From Paramyrothecium sp. XJ0827 (taxonomy: Eukaryota; Ascomycota; Sordariomycetes; Hypocreales; Stachybotryaceae): DNA of 64,000 bases. The stretch spans positions 1,426,001 through 1,490,000 of the forward strand of contig JAJFPB010000002.1 in assembly GCA_020881915.1 (NCBI GenBank). The letters run 5' to 3'. The notes under the pieces were generated by a model. It searched no databases and was not told where the DNA came from. It saw only the letters and a program-made list of their open reading frames with translations. This document shows positions 11,743 to 23,789 of this stretch, in pieces. The translations under genes were made by a program, and so were the position numbers. Each line of letters begins with the position of its first letter. Position 1 is the first letter of the stretch.

Positions 11743-13015
11743 CTAGGTACTCTCCGTCTTAACGCCCTCGTTAGAAGACTCGCCTGTCTCGTTGGCGGCA
11801 GACTTTTCGGTGACGTCCTTGCGCTGTCCGTTGGCCATCTGGGGGAACAGCAGGCCTGGGTGCAGGACGGTGAGGAGGAAAGTGGCGATGAGCATCAACG
11901 TGCTGTCGAGGATAGTAAAACTGATCTCGTCTTGCATAATGTGGTTTCCCCATCCTCCGGCCATTTCAATGATTCTAGAAGGATATTAGCGAGATTCTGG
12001 CTCTGAAATAGTATATACGCGGCATCGACAGTCCGTGGATATGGTGTTTTGAGGTGGGGGGCTTACCGGTAGATGCAGCGGAGCAGGATGGCGGCAAACG
12101 CGCCGGTGACACCCTGGAGGAACAGACGGAACTTGCGGTCGCCCCACAGGGAAAGGGCGGCAGGGCTAGCCTCGGGGCTCTTCAAGTACTTGCGCAGGCG
12201 GATGTAGTAGTCGGCGCTCATGAGGCCGAAGACGAGCAGCACGACGACCTGCAGCACGACACCGGCGATGATGGCACGGTTGCCGCCGTCCAGGAGAGCC
12301 CTGTTGGTGCGTCCGGCAGCGGCCGCGATGCCGCCGCCGATGGCTTGGACGATGAGGCACGACAGATCGGCGGGGAGGAAGATTCTGGGGTACCAGCGGG
12401 GCGCGATGCGGGAGATGCCAGGGTTGAGGTTGAGAGCGACGTGCTTGAGGGTGAGGTAGACGGAGACGCAGATGAAGGTCGGGCCTAGAATAATGGTGCA
12501 GATTTGCATCTGGAAGGCATTCTTGTCCCAGGGGTTCTGGTGAAGGAGAGCACGGCCGACGTAGCCTATAGAATGTTAGTATCAGCATGTCCATTCCCAT
12601 TCATTCACATCTTGCTGTCTGTAGAAAATGCTGGGCTAGGACAAGTCTTCCAAGCATTTCTCGAAATACTATCCGTGAACGAAATCATATCGAGGTTGCA
12701 GTCTCGCAGCACAGAATAGGAACAAGGCAGACGCCATATAGGGGCAACTCCCAAGGAGAGTACACAAAACGTACCGCACAACTCCATGAGCAGGCCGATG
12801 CCGATGGCGACGCCATAGGTCCAAGTACGCTTCCACACGCTGAGGCCAACGGCGGCAATGAGCAGCAGGCCAAAGACAATGGCGAAGAAGATGGATGCGC
12901 CGAAGTTGGGGTAGTAGCCCAGAACGGTGGCCTCGACGGGGCAGTACGGTCCAACCTCAGTACACATGTCGAAGCTCATGCGGCGGCCGCCGGTAGGTGC
13001 GGGAGAGTCGGACAT
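11743..13015 (-). CDS. RTA1-family seven-helix membrane protein
   Basis: Lipid-translocating exporter family (RTA1/Rsb1-like), multi-span proteins of the fungal plasma membrane linked to sphingoid-base export and resistance to toxic compounds. Exons on the minus strand are 13015-12775, 12565-12067 and 11974-11743, giving 323 aa. Splicing restores MELCGYVGRALLHQ and RCIYRIIEMAGGWGNH, both typical RTA1 stretches. About seven hydrophobic segments can be counted, starting with a helix around residues 35-65 (FGASIFFAIVFGLLLIAAVG). FICVSVYLTLKHV and the Pro/Asp pair FLPADLSCLIVQAIGGG are family landmarks. The C-terminus is short, polar and cytosolic-looking. Substrate is unknown. The first intron (209 nt) is long for this region. 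Confidence 0.93.
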
Positions 13016-15068
13016 GGTGAAGATGTCTCTTCGCAGGTCGTTGGGGGGATTCGATGAACTGGATCGGAGGTTGTGAAGATTCGAACTGGTTGGAGATATC
13101 TCTTGATAGTTGGGAAGAAGTCGATATCTGATTCCGGCCTTTAACTCCCCAAGTCCGCCCGTTCGGTTTTACACGCAATAATTATAATTGAAGTGATGAC
13201 ACGAGGTGCCGGCAGTGGAATAAGACCCAAGGGGTAGCCACGCCACTAGTTGCCAGAGAAGGCGATGTGTAAATCCGATGATGAGTCCACTGGTGGCAAA
13301 CCACAGAACACCGGTAAAGGGTTGGGAAGAAGCAAAAGATGAACCCAGGAGCGGGAAACAAAAGGAATGGCTGCTCGACGGCCTGGTAATATGATGGGCG
13401 TAAGATAAGGCAAGGTAAGCAAGGACAAACGTCGGCTACGTAGGCCTCACCGGGGAATTAGGATACAAGGACGGGCGACGGAAGCAAAAAGGCAATGTAA
13501 GATTTCACCTCGATCCAGGAAGGGGGGACGGTCCACCCAATCGTGGTGGAATATCCGCCGCATGTTGAGATATCTCGCATCTCCCACCCAACGTTATACC
13601 TTTTGGGGGTGGGGGCCGGCACGCTCCTCCAAAACGGGCTCGCTTGAGCACAAGAGGACGCGGGATTGGCCCACGACGCGGATTCCGGACCAGTTCTGCG
13701 CCCCAAACGGCGTGCGGATCTTGGGGCCTTCGCAGCCGGGGTGGGAGAAGGGGGGACCAACTATCCATCCATCCCATTCATTCATTCCATCCACCTTCTA
13801 GCCTAGCGCAACACTTTCCAGAAGCAGAGTCATTGCCTCGACAGGACTGGGGAGGAGGGGCAGAGCGGCCACATAGGAAGCCCGTTGAAAGTTTTGTCTC
13901 TTGTACTGTCTCGCAGTGGAAGACGTCGTTTGTCCCGATGAACTGGACGGATACAAAGGTCCCTGCCACGCCCTTTCACGACGGCCGCTTCTCGGTCGCT
14001 GAGAGGGAAACCCGAGTTAGGAGGAAGGTAGGGTTGCAGCGTGTCAGACTCCCCAGGTCTGTTACAGCAGGGACAGGACTGCCTGCAGCTGCCTCTGGCT
14101 TTGGGGCGAAGCCAATCTCTGGTTCTCTGCCAAGACATTCCTTCGTCTGTCACAATTCAGGCTGTAATATAATTTGTTGCGAGAAACAAAGATGTGCTGG
14201 CGCATCGGCGTTGGTGACAAAGGTGTGCCGTGCAAAACGAGGGTTTGACAGAGAAATGCTGTCGCCGCCTACCTCTTCACCCCGATGCCAAGAGCCATGC
14301 GTCAATCAACCCGTCATCGGAGGATTTTTTCCGGCATGCCAGTGCTGACAATTCAAGATGGCATCGGCAGACAGAGACGGCCAAGGGGGGCCCCTCTCCG
14401 CGACGTCCCGCCTGTCTACGGTTCACCAAACCTTCTCACAAGTAAGTGACAGATGAAACGTACCTGAATCGAAACAAAGGCTCCAGAGAAGCCCTACCCG
14501 CTGTCAAATCAGCAAAACACACCTTCTGCGCGCGCAACAAAAACGGCTCGCTTCGCTTGGAACAAAACCGGACACCACGCGACAGGCAACTTCTCGCACG
14601 CGCACCAAAGCACAGATTCGATATTAGCCTACGTTAGCGCCATCCGGGAGGACGGGCTCCCGAGAGCCTCGCTTAGACGGCCGCCCCACCATGGGCTGGG
14701 GCACCTGTTTGGGCAGGCCGCGTCGGGATACGGCTGGATTATGGAATCCGATATCCGTATCGCTGTTGGCTCTCGGAAGAATGGTTGCACTCTGCGACGT
14801 GAGCTTATTAAACCGTGCATGCTGGCCAAGATTATCGGGGAAAGGCTCAAATGCCACCAATCATTCCCCCTACTGATTTCATTTGGGGTTGCTAGACAGG
14901 GCTTCATGCACGTGGATTATGTGAAGAGCCTGGTGGCACATTATTGGTTGGTTCATCGGCTTTGGAAGTCTTGAATTCAAAGGTAAAGGCTACGAGCCCA
15001 ACCGAATCGGCCTCTGTAGACCAACACGTCGTCGAATGCAGGTAACGCAGGCTGGCTTGCTTGCTTTG
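13016..15068. other. Intergenic region, no gene seen
   Basis: Two kilobases between the starts of the RTA1 gene and the end of the dehydrogenase gene, both on the minus strand. It should contain the RTA1-gene promoter (proximal part 13016 to about 13500, CT-rich on the coding strand). No frame longer than about 230 codons occurs, and those present lack domains and overlap one another on both strands. No RNA gene seen. Confidence 0.5.
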
Positions 15069-16343
15069 CTACTCTTCTTTGCCGCCAAGATATCTATAGA
15101 CCACTGAGAAGTCCCGTCCCTGGCACTCTTCCCTCTTTTCAGCCTGATCATACACCTCGAACGCACGCTCGGCCAGTGCCATCTGCGCGCCAGCTTCTTT
15201 GGCAGCTACCATGGCCAGCCTGAGGTCCTTTTTCATCAGCGAGATGCCGAATCCGCCGCGGTAGTCGCGATTAGCTGGTGCCGTCTCAACAACTCCTTTT
15301 ACCGGGTTGTTCACTTCACTGGGCCAACAGCGGCCCGTGCTAACGTTGATGACACCAGCCAGCTTCTTCGGATCCAGACCCCACTTCATCCCCAGGTTCA
15401 TCGCCTCCGCCGTCGCGATGTTGTTGAGCGCCAAGAGGTAGTTGTTGGCAAGCTTCGCGGACAAGCCGGCGCCCTGCTCGCCGCAGTGCAAGACCTTTCG
15501 GCCCATACGCAGCAGCACCGGCTCGAGGCGATCGACTATCGCGGCCTCGGCGCCGAGCATAAAGGTCAACGTGCCTGCCGTTGCACCCACGACGCCGCCC
15601 GACATGGGCGCATCTACGAACGTGCCTTGCCCAGCATCACGGACCGATTTGGCTACTTGCCGCGACGTCGAAGGGTCAATCGTGGAGCAATCAATGAAGA
15701 TACGGTCCGCATTCGGTGACGCATCGTTCAAGATGGCTTTGAACACACCCTGAACATGTTGAGGCTCAGGTAGGACTGTGATCACCGTATCCTAGCAGTC
15801 AATTGTCAGTACTGCTTCTCAGGTGCTGTTTGGAGGACATTGACGGAAGAATTGAGAGTTTGTGTTTCAGAGGATTGGCTAAATAATGTAATAATCACGG
15901 ATAGGCCAGCGGCTGTCTAGACCAGCTGGCCCCAACTTAGATCATAGATAGAACAAAAGTGATCATCATGTAAGGAACATGCTGCGAGAGCGGTGGGCAG
16001 CGAGGAAGGCAACAAAGCAGGAATGACTTACCGCTTCTTTGCACGCGTCAGACGCGCTGGAGGCCAGCTCGACCGCGGCACCAGATGACGCCAGCTTCAT
16101 CTCCGTCTCCAAGCCTTGCATGGCTTGGGGGTTGATGTCGAAGATGGACACCTTGTCACCGGGGCCCAACTTGGACTGGAGGTTCTTCGCCATCTGATAG
16201 CCCATCTGACCGAGGCCGATGAAGCCATACGAATCCAGCCGCGTCGCTGTGCAGGCGAATCCGCGCCTCTGCGCCCGCGGCAGGGCCTTGGGCAGTAGCC
16301 GTGTGGCGGTTGCAGCTGAGACTCTCATGGTGGGCAAGCGCAT
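15069..16343 (-). CDS. 3-hydroxyisobutyrate dehydrogenase, mitochondrial
   Basis: Oxidises 3-hydroxyisobutyrate to methylmalonate semialdehyde with NAD+, in valine breakdown. Exons are 16343-16032 and 15791-15069 (344 aa); the 240-nt intron is unusually long here but has gtaagt and ctag ends and joins in phase 0 (DACKEA to DTVITVLPEP). The first ~35 residues are Arg/Ala/Ser-rich without acids, a mitochondrial presequence. The nucleotide-binding motif YGFIGLGQMGYQMAKNL follows, then the substrate loop DAPMSGGVVGATAGTL and the catalytic lysine, about K217, in SAKLANNYLLALNNIATAEA. MRLPTM (16343) was chosen as start; MRVSA at 16328 is equally possible, and the frame extends further upstream without adding presequence character. 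Other beta-hydroxyacid dehydrogenases are related, but the N-terminus favours this one. Confidence 0.93.
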
Positions 16344-17647
16344 GTGTGATTTCCAGATGGGAGAATCAATCCATGGCTGGCTGTTCGCAAGGAAAGGAAG
16401 CCAAGCGGTGGGGGATGAAACAAATGCGGGGGATTGGCTAAGCCCGCTCACCCGAAAGAGCCGACCATTGCCGCTGCCAGCCAGCCAGCCCAGGCCGGAT
16501 GATCGCGTGGCTAACGAACCGGGCGGATATTCGCCGTTTGGGAGTGGGAAAAAAAGTTGGAGAGGAATTTTTTCTTGCCCAGATGCGGAGAGGGACGCAC
16601 GCCCCGAGCTGAGGTAAATAGTGCAGTGAAAGCGGTAAACGGCGGCAGTTCAGAGAGCGTTGCCGCTCCACCGAGTCAACGAGTCACCGTGGAGACCGCT
16701 AAGAGCTCCGCTGGAGCTTCGCTGGAGCTCCAAAGTAAACATCCAGCCTACAGTTGTTAGGAAGCTTTGCGACGTCGGGTGCACGTGTAGCAGGCCAGCA
16801 TACCCAATTACACAATGGAAGGAATCAACTGCAAATGAAACAGAAAGGGGAACGGTGAACCTCATACACAGCCAACTCAAAAGATTGAGCAGCTAGGGTA
16901 GGATGGGGTAGGCAATGAAGTAGTCTTGATCACAACTTCTTAAATCAGGAAGATGACATTTTGGCTTCTCAAAATTTACGCCAGGCTTGATGTTGATGCT
17001 GGTATTCTGATATGTTTGTGCAATGTTTTCTCTTTTCGTTTGACTCAATTCGTTACAGTTCTCCGACCAAGTCACCTGTTCCATCCCAAACGATTTCGAG
17101 TACGCCAAAGGGTCAAAAGCCTTCTCCTAGAAACCTCAGCGACCATTCTTGGTCTGTCACAAGACAAGGGGTCGGTGGGCGAGCTGATCTCCAAAGAGTC
17201 AAAAAAAGACTCGTAAGTATCAACCAGGAAGGCGAAGGTAAAAGGAACCAAAGTGTGGGATAGTACAGTCCCACTACCGGCTCAAACCAGAGCAGAAATC
17301 CTCCTTTAGGTTTTCTAGATACCCAGACTTCCACATGACGGACGAGCCTGGATAAGGAGGGAGAAAAAAGGGGGGTATGTCCAAGAATTAAAATATGCGT
17401 AAAGATTGAGTTATGGGTGTCCTCGTCTCGGGGGTAATAAAACGTCTTAAAAGGCACATAGGGAATCAATTTTTTGAAATGATGGCGAGCGAATAGCAGC
17501 GCCGTCAAGAATATCCACCGCTCTCGGTCTCTGGCGACCAAGATGAGTCCATCCGAATATCTCAAACCCGACATGACGATAGCTCGGTTATAGGAAATTG
17601 ACCAGCCACGGCACGAGAGCCCTATCATGGTTAGCAAGGTCCGAGAT
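16344..17647. other. Intergenic region, no gene seen
   Basis: This holds the upstream region of the dehydrogenase gene and the 3' region of the bqt4-like gene. A short imperfect repeat of GGAGCT/CGCTGGAGC occurs at about 16703-16733. A 189-codon open frame on the minus strand (17113-17682) overlaps the bqt4 stop and was not accepted as a gene. Confidence 0.5.
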
Positions 17648-18991
17648 TCAAAACTGCGCGTAACAAGCATACCCAACGGCAACTGTGGCGCCGATTCCTA
17701 GCAATGCCCTGTTCTTGACACGTTCTTTTCGGAGCTCAACCTCGGTCTTAACTGTCTTGACCTTCTTTGAGACAGGCGCGTCTTCCTTAGCCTCTTCGGT
17801 CTGCTCTCCTTCCTTCTCCGTCTCCTCGTCGCCCACGGAAATGTCGTTGGCCTTTCGCTTGCTCTTCTTATCAGACACGGCAACCTTCTTTACCTCTGGT
17901 TGCTCTTCGACCTCGTGCTTCCCAGACACTTCCTTATCCTTCTTGACCATTTCCTTGGCAGTCTCCATCATCTGTGCGATTTCCTCGGCAGTGGGCGGTT
18001 GGCCGGCTGTGAAAGGCAACTCGACTTCGGTGACGGTACGCGTCGTTTCGACGCCCTTTGAGTCTGTGGTCACTTCCTCATCCACATGAACCTTGACCTT
18101 GGGATCTTCTTCTCTAGGCTCGAGTACGACATCGGGCTCGAACTCAGTCGTCTTCATGACGATATCATCCTGCTTGAGCTCGGTTTCGCCGTTCAACAAG
18201 TTCTTCTTCTCAGTAGTAACCTCAACCGCCTCAAGTTTGGTCTTGGTTGAACGCTTTCGCGGAGAAGCGACCGCACGCCTTGTGGTGGTGCTCTTGGTGG
18301 GACTGGCAGAACGTCGGCTTCGCGAAGCTCTCGGGATGGCTGAAGGCGTAGGAGGAGCCAGCTGAGGCTGGGCGAGAGGCTTGGCCAACTCGAACTTGGG
18401 AGGGGCCGAAATGTTCTTTGGTGGCGAATCTGGCGCAGCTGTCACGGAAATCTGCGCAGGGTCGAGCAAGGCGCGAATCCAAGGAGTGACCTTGTACTCG
18501 TCGGCCAGCAGCAGAGCCTGGTCAGGAGGAATCCAGATGTTGCCTGCCGTCTCCTCGTGGCTGGTGGTGGGTTGAGACTTGATGTATTTGCGCTCTGCCT
18601 CTTCCTCGGATGCCTCAGCGTAGGGGAACGTAGCCTTGAACATGCCTGTGGCCGAAACGTAACCGTCGAAGCTGCGTCGCATCAGGAAGTAGCTGTTGGG
18701 GCTGGACTTGAAAATGCCCGACACGATGCCCTTGGGAAGCGGGGCGCGGAGATGAGCGTAATCGAACATCTCGAGACCGCTCTCAGCAGCCTCCTCGCCG
18801 CCCACCATCTTCGGGGTGAGCTTGGTTTGACCGAGGCGTCGGCGCGACACGAGATCCGAATCTATAGCCTGGTAAGCGAGAGTGCGAAATCGAGCATTGC
18901 AACGGAACTATGTACATTCGGGGACGTTCTCGACCATCAGAGGGTTGTGCCGCGTGGGCAAGGTCCGCGGAGGAGTTGTCGCGTCGGCCAT
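17648..18991 (-). CDS. bqt4: Bqt4-like nuclear-envelope protein with APSES/KilA-N domain
   Basis: Bqt4 sits in the inner nuclear membrane and anchors telomeres in fission yeast. Exons are 18991-18916 and 18861-17648, 429 aa, with a 54-nt intron (donor gtacat, acceptor tatag); splicing gives [20 protein letters not shown]. The KilA-N/APSES-type fold spans about residues 25-160 ([21 protein letters not shown]). A Pro/Ala and Lys/Arg-rich segment ([11 protein letters not shown]) and a long acidic/basic disordered region follow. The C-terminus ends in a single hydrophobic anchor ([18 protein letters not shown]), which identifies Bqt4 rather than a soluble APSES transcription factor. Filamentous-fungal function is inferred from S. 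pombe. Confidence 0.88.
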
Positions 18992-20367
18992 GATGACGCA
19001 GGAGCGAAGACGCGATGCGGCGCAAAAAGAAAAGTTGTACAAGGTTCGATTAAGAGAGCGCGAAGGCGTGCGCTACAAACGTTGTTACTCGAAAACTTGC
19101 GACGAAGCTCCGCCAGAGCTGTTGGCACGGAAATGTCAGCGCGTTGAGGTAGGTAGGCGAGCGCAGAAATAGGGAGCTCGCATACAAGAGCCGGTCAAGT
19201 TCCGCAATTAGGTACGATTATCGGCCAAACTACCAATTCGTCAAGAAAGAAGTAACTTGGCCAGTATGGTAAATGAGCCAGCCGGCAATAGAAAAGAAAA
19301 TCAGAGGATGAAGTCGGCGACAGAATCCCTCTGGGGCCGGTGTGGGAATGTAAAGGTGAAAATACTAAGAGGAGGATTTGGCCAGATTGAGGGCGAGGAG
19401 AGAGTCGCGCAAATTACAAACTTGGGCGGTTGGGGGGGGGGGGGGCAGCCCGGGTCTAGCAATAAGGGTACCACGCGGGTAGTACCTTAGTCTCTGATGC
19501 AGTGGTCAGAAGGTCGCTAGGGGTGGAGCTTTGAGCCAATACCACCTCTGTAATGTAGGTCGCAGGTCGCTGCAATGTTGCTTGCTTCCGATAAATCCAT
19601 TACGTCTATACTTGTGGCGTGGTGACTTTTCTGATTGTGTGTGAGGTCACTCTCTAACTCTTGGCGAAATTTCCCTTTTGGCTCACGCTGAACAGTGCAC
19701 AAGCCTTCCGCTGACTCTCGCATTGGCGCCGTGGGGAGCTGCCACGTTCTAGTCCTTGTCCCAGTCATTTCTGGCTGGGGGATGCATCAGCCTTAGATCA
19801 CTACCCAATTTGTACCCGTTCATTTGAGACGAGTTCTTTTTTCCTTTACCCCAGGTTGTGATGGCTCCTACGCGGTGAGCGTGCCAGCTTCTGGAGTGCT
19901 ACGTTGCTCTTGCTTGAGGGCAAGGGAAGAGACTTACCTCCCTATTCACGATTCAGGTCACATCTAGGTTCGAACTCGCATGGACTGGCGATCCCCAAGG
20001 TTCGTCATTGTGGACCAATGATATGATTGTAGATTACTTGGTGAGATCGACTGCAATTGCTGCTGTGCAAACGAACCGGTGGACTGACAATTTTCTCCCC
20101 CGCAAGATTGTCCTTTGTCGCTCAGCCCAACAGAAACCGCTTGCCAACAATGAAAGCAGGGGTATGACCAGGTCTCGATCGCGCGTCGCGCGCAGGGTCC
20201 CCGACTAACGCTCGAAAGGGAAGGCCAGGGATATCCTCTGCTCAAAGCGAGTTGTGACTTTTGACATATCCCCCTTTTCATCAGGGTTCTCCGAATGTGT
20301 ATAGGGTAAGCCGGTGCAAAGGAGGGGCCAAGCAATTGGCAATAAACAGGCACCGCAAAACAGAAAA

Positions 20368-20381
20368 CTAAGGTACCTTAG
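20368..20381. repeat. Perfect 14-bp palindrome CTAAGGTACCTTAG
   Basis: The sequence is its own reverse complement and is followed by GTAAGTAG. The same AGGTACC core recurs in other intergenic tracts of this window, including the hairpin near 35005. Confidence 0.8.
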
Positions 20382-21013
20382 GTAAGTAGCAATCGCAAGT
20401 CGCTTTGCATTTCGGTCAAGTATAAATAAATTAGATAAACTGGTCCTTTGAAAATGGTTGAGTTCATTCTTATATGTAGAATCCTTTTCAAAGACTTTTC
20501 TGTTCTTTTAATCATCTTTATAGGTAGTGGAATTCTTGCGGTGCCCCGTTTTTGCTAACCGCTTGCCAGACTTGCGAGGACAAATCCTCGGGTTTGCGCA
20601 TGCATGAACGCCAGCCAAGCCTCGACGAATGAACCTGCAGTATAGTACCGTGCTCCGGGTTACCTACTTCCTGATTTCCCTCCAGGTGCTAGGAAGATGG
20701 TTTTGTCAGATTTGGAGCTCCTCTGCGCTTGGTAGAGCCTAGAATAGTGCAACACCTTCGCTGGTGCTTTCAAGGAGCCTTAGCTTCGACAAGGCACCAT
20801 AGACCGAATACATCGCGGTAACACGAATTCCCACTTCTCCATTACGGGTACAGAGGTTTGTACAATGCAGATACCTCCTGTAGATATATAGAGCGGCGAC
20901 CCGTCATACGTAGCTTGAATTATGCACTGTGGATGATGCAAGCCATCTGGAGAGTCATCGTCCCTCATACAAAGCGGCACCGTCACCGCATCGAATACTC
21001 TGGTTATCTGAAC

Positions 21014-21073
21014 CCCCTCTTTACCCCTGACCCTGAGCTCGAGGGGGCCCCTCTCCCCTCACCACATCCCCCT
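21014..21073 (+). promoter_or_regulatory. Cluster of five CCCCT (STRE-like) motifs
   Basis: CCCCT occurs at 21014, 21024, 21048, 21055 and 21069, 300-360 bp upstream of the RhoGDI start codon. CCCCT is the core of the stress-response element bound by Msn2/Msn4-type zinc fingers. The block is C-rich overall, so base composition alone could produce some of the matches. Confidence 0.35.
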
Positions 21074-21373
21074 TTCCAAGGCCATAGCAACCCTTCAGGG
21101 CGACATTGTCCATCCAATCATCCAAACCGCCCGATCGCCAGGACCCCACCAAAAGCCTCCGTGCCCCTCCATCGTCACCGTAACCACCACTGTTGCAGCC
21201 GGGGTTCCTCTGACCGACCTCCGCCATGAAACTCTTCTTTTTCCTTTTTCCTTCCCCATACATAGACACCTAGCTAGCTTTACCAGCCGAAGGTAGAGTC
21301 GCGATCGCTCCGAGCACCCTTTTTTGCTTTTTATTCATCGTCCACATCTGAAGCCTCCAGGCACTCAAACAAG

Positions 21374-22301
21374 ATGGCCTCCCACGAAGAAGATACCATG
21401 CCCGATGAGACTCAGGGCTACAAGCTCTCCCAGCCAAAACAGAGCTTGGCCGAGTACCAGCAGATGGGTAAGAACGAAGATCTTTGATTTATCTGGTTCA
21501 AGGTGTCATGCAGCAATGCGAGCCACCAATTGCACACCCGCTTCAGATTCAATGACAACCATCTGCAAGACAATTTCACTTCCCTCCCGCAACACGCGTC
21601 CCAGTTCAAGCTACCACAAACCTCCCCTTCTCCGCTCTTCACTGGTTGCTACCACCGCATTCTAACCACCGATTCAAGATGCCGGCGATGAGTCGCTCCA
21701 GCGGTACAAGGAGTCCCTCGGCCTCGGCGGTGGCAAGGACATTTCCGACCCCAACGACCCCCGCGTCTGCATCATCCTCTCCCTCACTATGGAGTCGCCT
21801 GGCCGCGAACCCGTCACCATCGACCTCTCCGCCCCCGGCAGCGAGTCCACCCTCAAGGATCGCCCCTTCAAGATCAAGGAGAACGCCAAGTTCACCATGG
21901 TCGCTAAGTTCAAGGTCCAGCACGAAATCCTGAGCGGACTGCACTACGTCCAGATCGTCAAGCGCAAGGGCATCAAGGTCTCCAAGGACTCTGAAATGAT
22001 TGTTCGTTCTCCCCAAGTTGCCCTTCTGTAGAGCGTCATGCTGACAATTGACTACAGGGCAGCTATGCTCCCAACACCGACAAGCAGACGACCTACACTA
22101 AGCGATGTTTGTTCACCCTTTGTCCTCCTGTGTTTGTGTTCTAGAGTCAGCCTACTAACTGAAGGCCCAGTCCACGAAGAAGAGGCTCCCTCGGGAATTC
22201 TCGCCCGGGGACACTACAATGCCGTCTCCAGCTTCGTCGACGACGACAAGAAGAAACACCTCGAGTTCGAGTGGAGCTTTGACATTGCCAAGGACTGGTA
22301 G
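21374..22301 (+). CDS. RDI1: Rho GDP-dissociation inhibitor
   Basis: Cytosolic chaperone that extracts prenylated Rho/Cdc42 GTPases from membranes and holds them in the GDP form. Four exons: 21374-21467, 21679-22001, 22058-22106 and 22171-22301, 198 aa, close to the usual 200. Splicing restores YQQMDAGDESLQRYKESLGL, SKDSEMIGSYAPNTDKQ and YTKRFHEEEAPSGILARGHY. The N-terminal arm (residues 1-60) is acidic and flexible and binds the switch regions. The immunoglobulin-like prenyl pocket follows, from about residue 60 to the end, with the family signature ILARGHYNAVSSFVDDD and the ending WSFDIAKDW. Intron 1 (211 nt) follows an ATGG|gtaaga donor. The PPG1 gene converges 336 bp downstream. Confidence 0.97.
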
Positions 22302-22637
22302 GGGAGCTTAGCTCGCGAGTGCTTGGATACAAGCACGACTCGGGTTTACGACTTTCATGAGTAATGGAAAATACCTTTGTTAAAAATATAAGAAAAAAGA
22401 CTTTGTTCGCGATTAAGATTCCCTTGGCCTTTTAAGGCACCACGTTGAAGGACAATGGACGATTACAAATGGAGCAGAGAGTCATTTCTCATTTGCGCTC
22501 AGTATGTGGTTGATAACGCCGTTTTCCTTGATGCTGTTCTATTCGTTATGTACTCCGGTTTGGCCAGTCTCAAATGCCTCTTACAATGTGCATTTTCCAA
22601 ATATGCCACATGTGGCGCACGCTGCTGGCGAAGCATT
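22302..22637. other. Intergenic region between convergent genes
   Basis: Shared 3' region of the RhoGDI and PPG1-like genes, AT-rich around 22370-22410. Nothing else seen. Confidence 0.5.
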
Positions 22638-23789
22638 CTATAAGAAGTAATCCGGAAGCGCGTTCCCGTCCGCCGCCTTCTCGGCGCCAGGCTGCATGTC
22701 TTTATGTTGATCATTCTCCGGTGCCGCGGCAAACACATTGAAGAACCTCCCTCCCTTATCGCTCACCTCCAGCACACTGGCCATGTTGCCGCAACGGTAG
22801 CAGTAATTTGGAGCACTCCATACCGTGCTGAGTTGGTCGTCGTACAAAACTTGGAACCCCTCCTGACAAAGCTGGTGTGCGCGAAGTATATGCGACATGT
22901 TGTTCACGGCCAAGAACTTCTTCACTACCTGGGCGCCAAATGTGTAGCCAGCGCCTCGAGGGGATAGCGAGAATTCGTCCCGATCGGGGTCAGGATCCGA
23001 CCAGACAAGGTCAGCCATAGGACCTTCATGGGGAATCTCTCGGAAGCGGTCAATGATCTTAATTTGATCGATGGAATGTATCGAAGGAGATAAGCCTGCG
23101 ATATGTTTAGTGTTCATCACCCACTTGAAAAGGGCAATAACCGAAGGCATACCTCCATGGACACAGAATATTTGGTTGTCGATAACAACGCTCAGCGTCA
23201 GGAAATCAAACATATCCGTAAAATAATGCCATACATTGGCGTTGCCGTATTTGCGTGAACATTCAGTATAGAATCCATAGGATTGGGTAACGCCCCGCGA
23301 CTCGTGGTTTCCGCGGATCAAGTGTACTCGTTCGGGGTATCGAAGCTTCAGACAAACAAGGAGTGAGATTGTTTCGACACTAAACATGCCGCGGTCGACG
23401 TAGTCTCCTGCCGTAAAGATCAGCGCCATGCCAAAAACAAGGGTCGGAGCAAGGTATGCGCACCAAGAAAAAGGTAGTTGGTGTCAGGGCAGTACCCGCC
23501 AATTCTAAAGATCTCGATCAGGTCGAAGAATTGTCCATGGATATCGCCAACGACGGTAACGGGTGCGCGGACATGAACTACGTTGCTCTCGCGCATGAGC
23601 AACTCCTTCGTCTTAGCACATACTGCTTCTATCACGGATTCGGCAAGCAGCTCTTTCTTGTAGAGGCGCGAGATGCACTCGTCGAGATCGACAGAGGCTA
23701 ATAGGCAGATGTGTCCATGTCAGCGACTGGGCGAGCAAGCAGACGTGCAATGGCGCCGGGCAGGGAAGCAAACCTGGAAGGCTGGGCAT
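22638..23789 (-). CDS. PPG1: PP2A-family serine/threonine phosphatase, Ppg1-like
   Basis: Catalytic phosphatase subunit of the PPP family, 339 aa. Exons are 23789-23774 (only 16 nt coding), 23697-23464 and 23407-22638. Splicing restores [18 protein letters not shown] and [18 protein letters not shown]. All metal-site motifs are intact: GDIHGQ (about residue 56), GDYVDRG (84), RGNHES (115) and CVHGG. The C-terminus PDYFL matches the PP2A tail that is methylated and bound by regulatory subunits. [23 protein letters not shown] and the N-terminus fit Ppg1 better than Sit4/Ppe1 or PP2A proper. In yeast Ppg1 acts in glycogen accumulation and in the STRIPAK-like Far complex; that role here is inference. 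Choice among PP2A-like subfamilies is about 75% sure. Confidence 0.92.

Larger units (their letters stand above)
18992..21373. other. Intergenic region between divergent genes
   Basis: Contains the promoters of the bqt4-like gene (left) and the RhoGDI gene (right). A run of 14 G lies at 19432-19445, and a perfect 14-bp palindrome at 20368-20381. The part around 20400-20530 is AT-rich, and a CCCCT-rich block lies at 21014-21073. No supported coding frame or RNA gene seen. Confidence 0.5.

Noticed and set aside
17113..17682. Open frame of 189 codons on the minus strand
   Set aside because: It overlaps the stop of the bqt4-like gene in another frame, and has no domain or coding-like codon pattern; it lies in the 3' region.
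19970..20010. B-box-like GGTTCGAACTC suggesting a tRNA
   Set aside because: The flanking bases do not pair as a T stem, and no A box or acceptor stem exists at the right distance.
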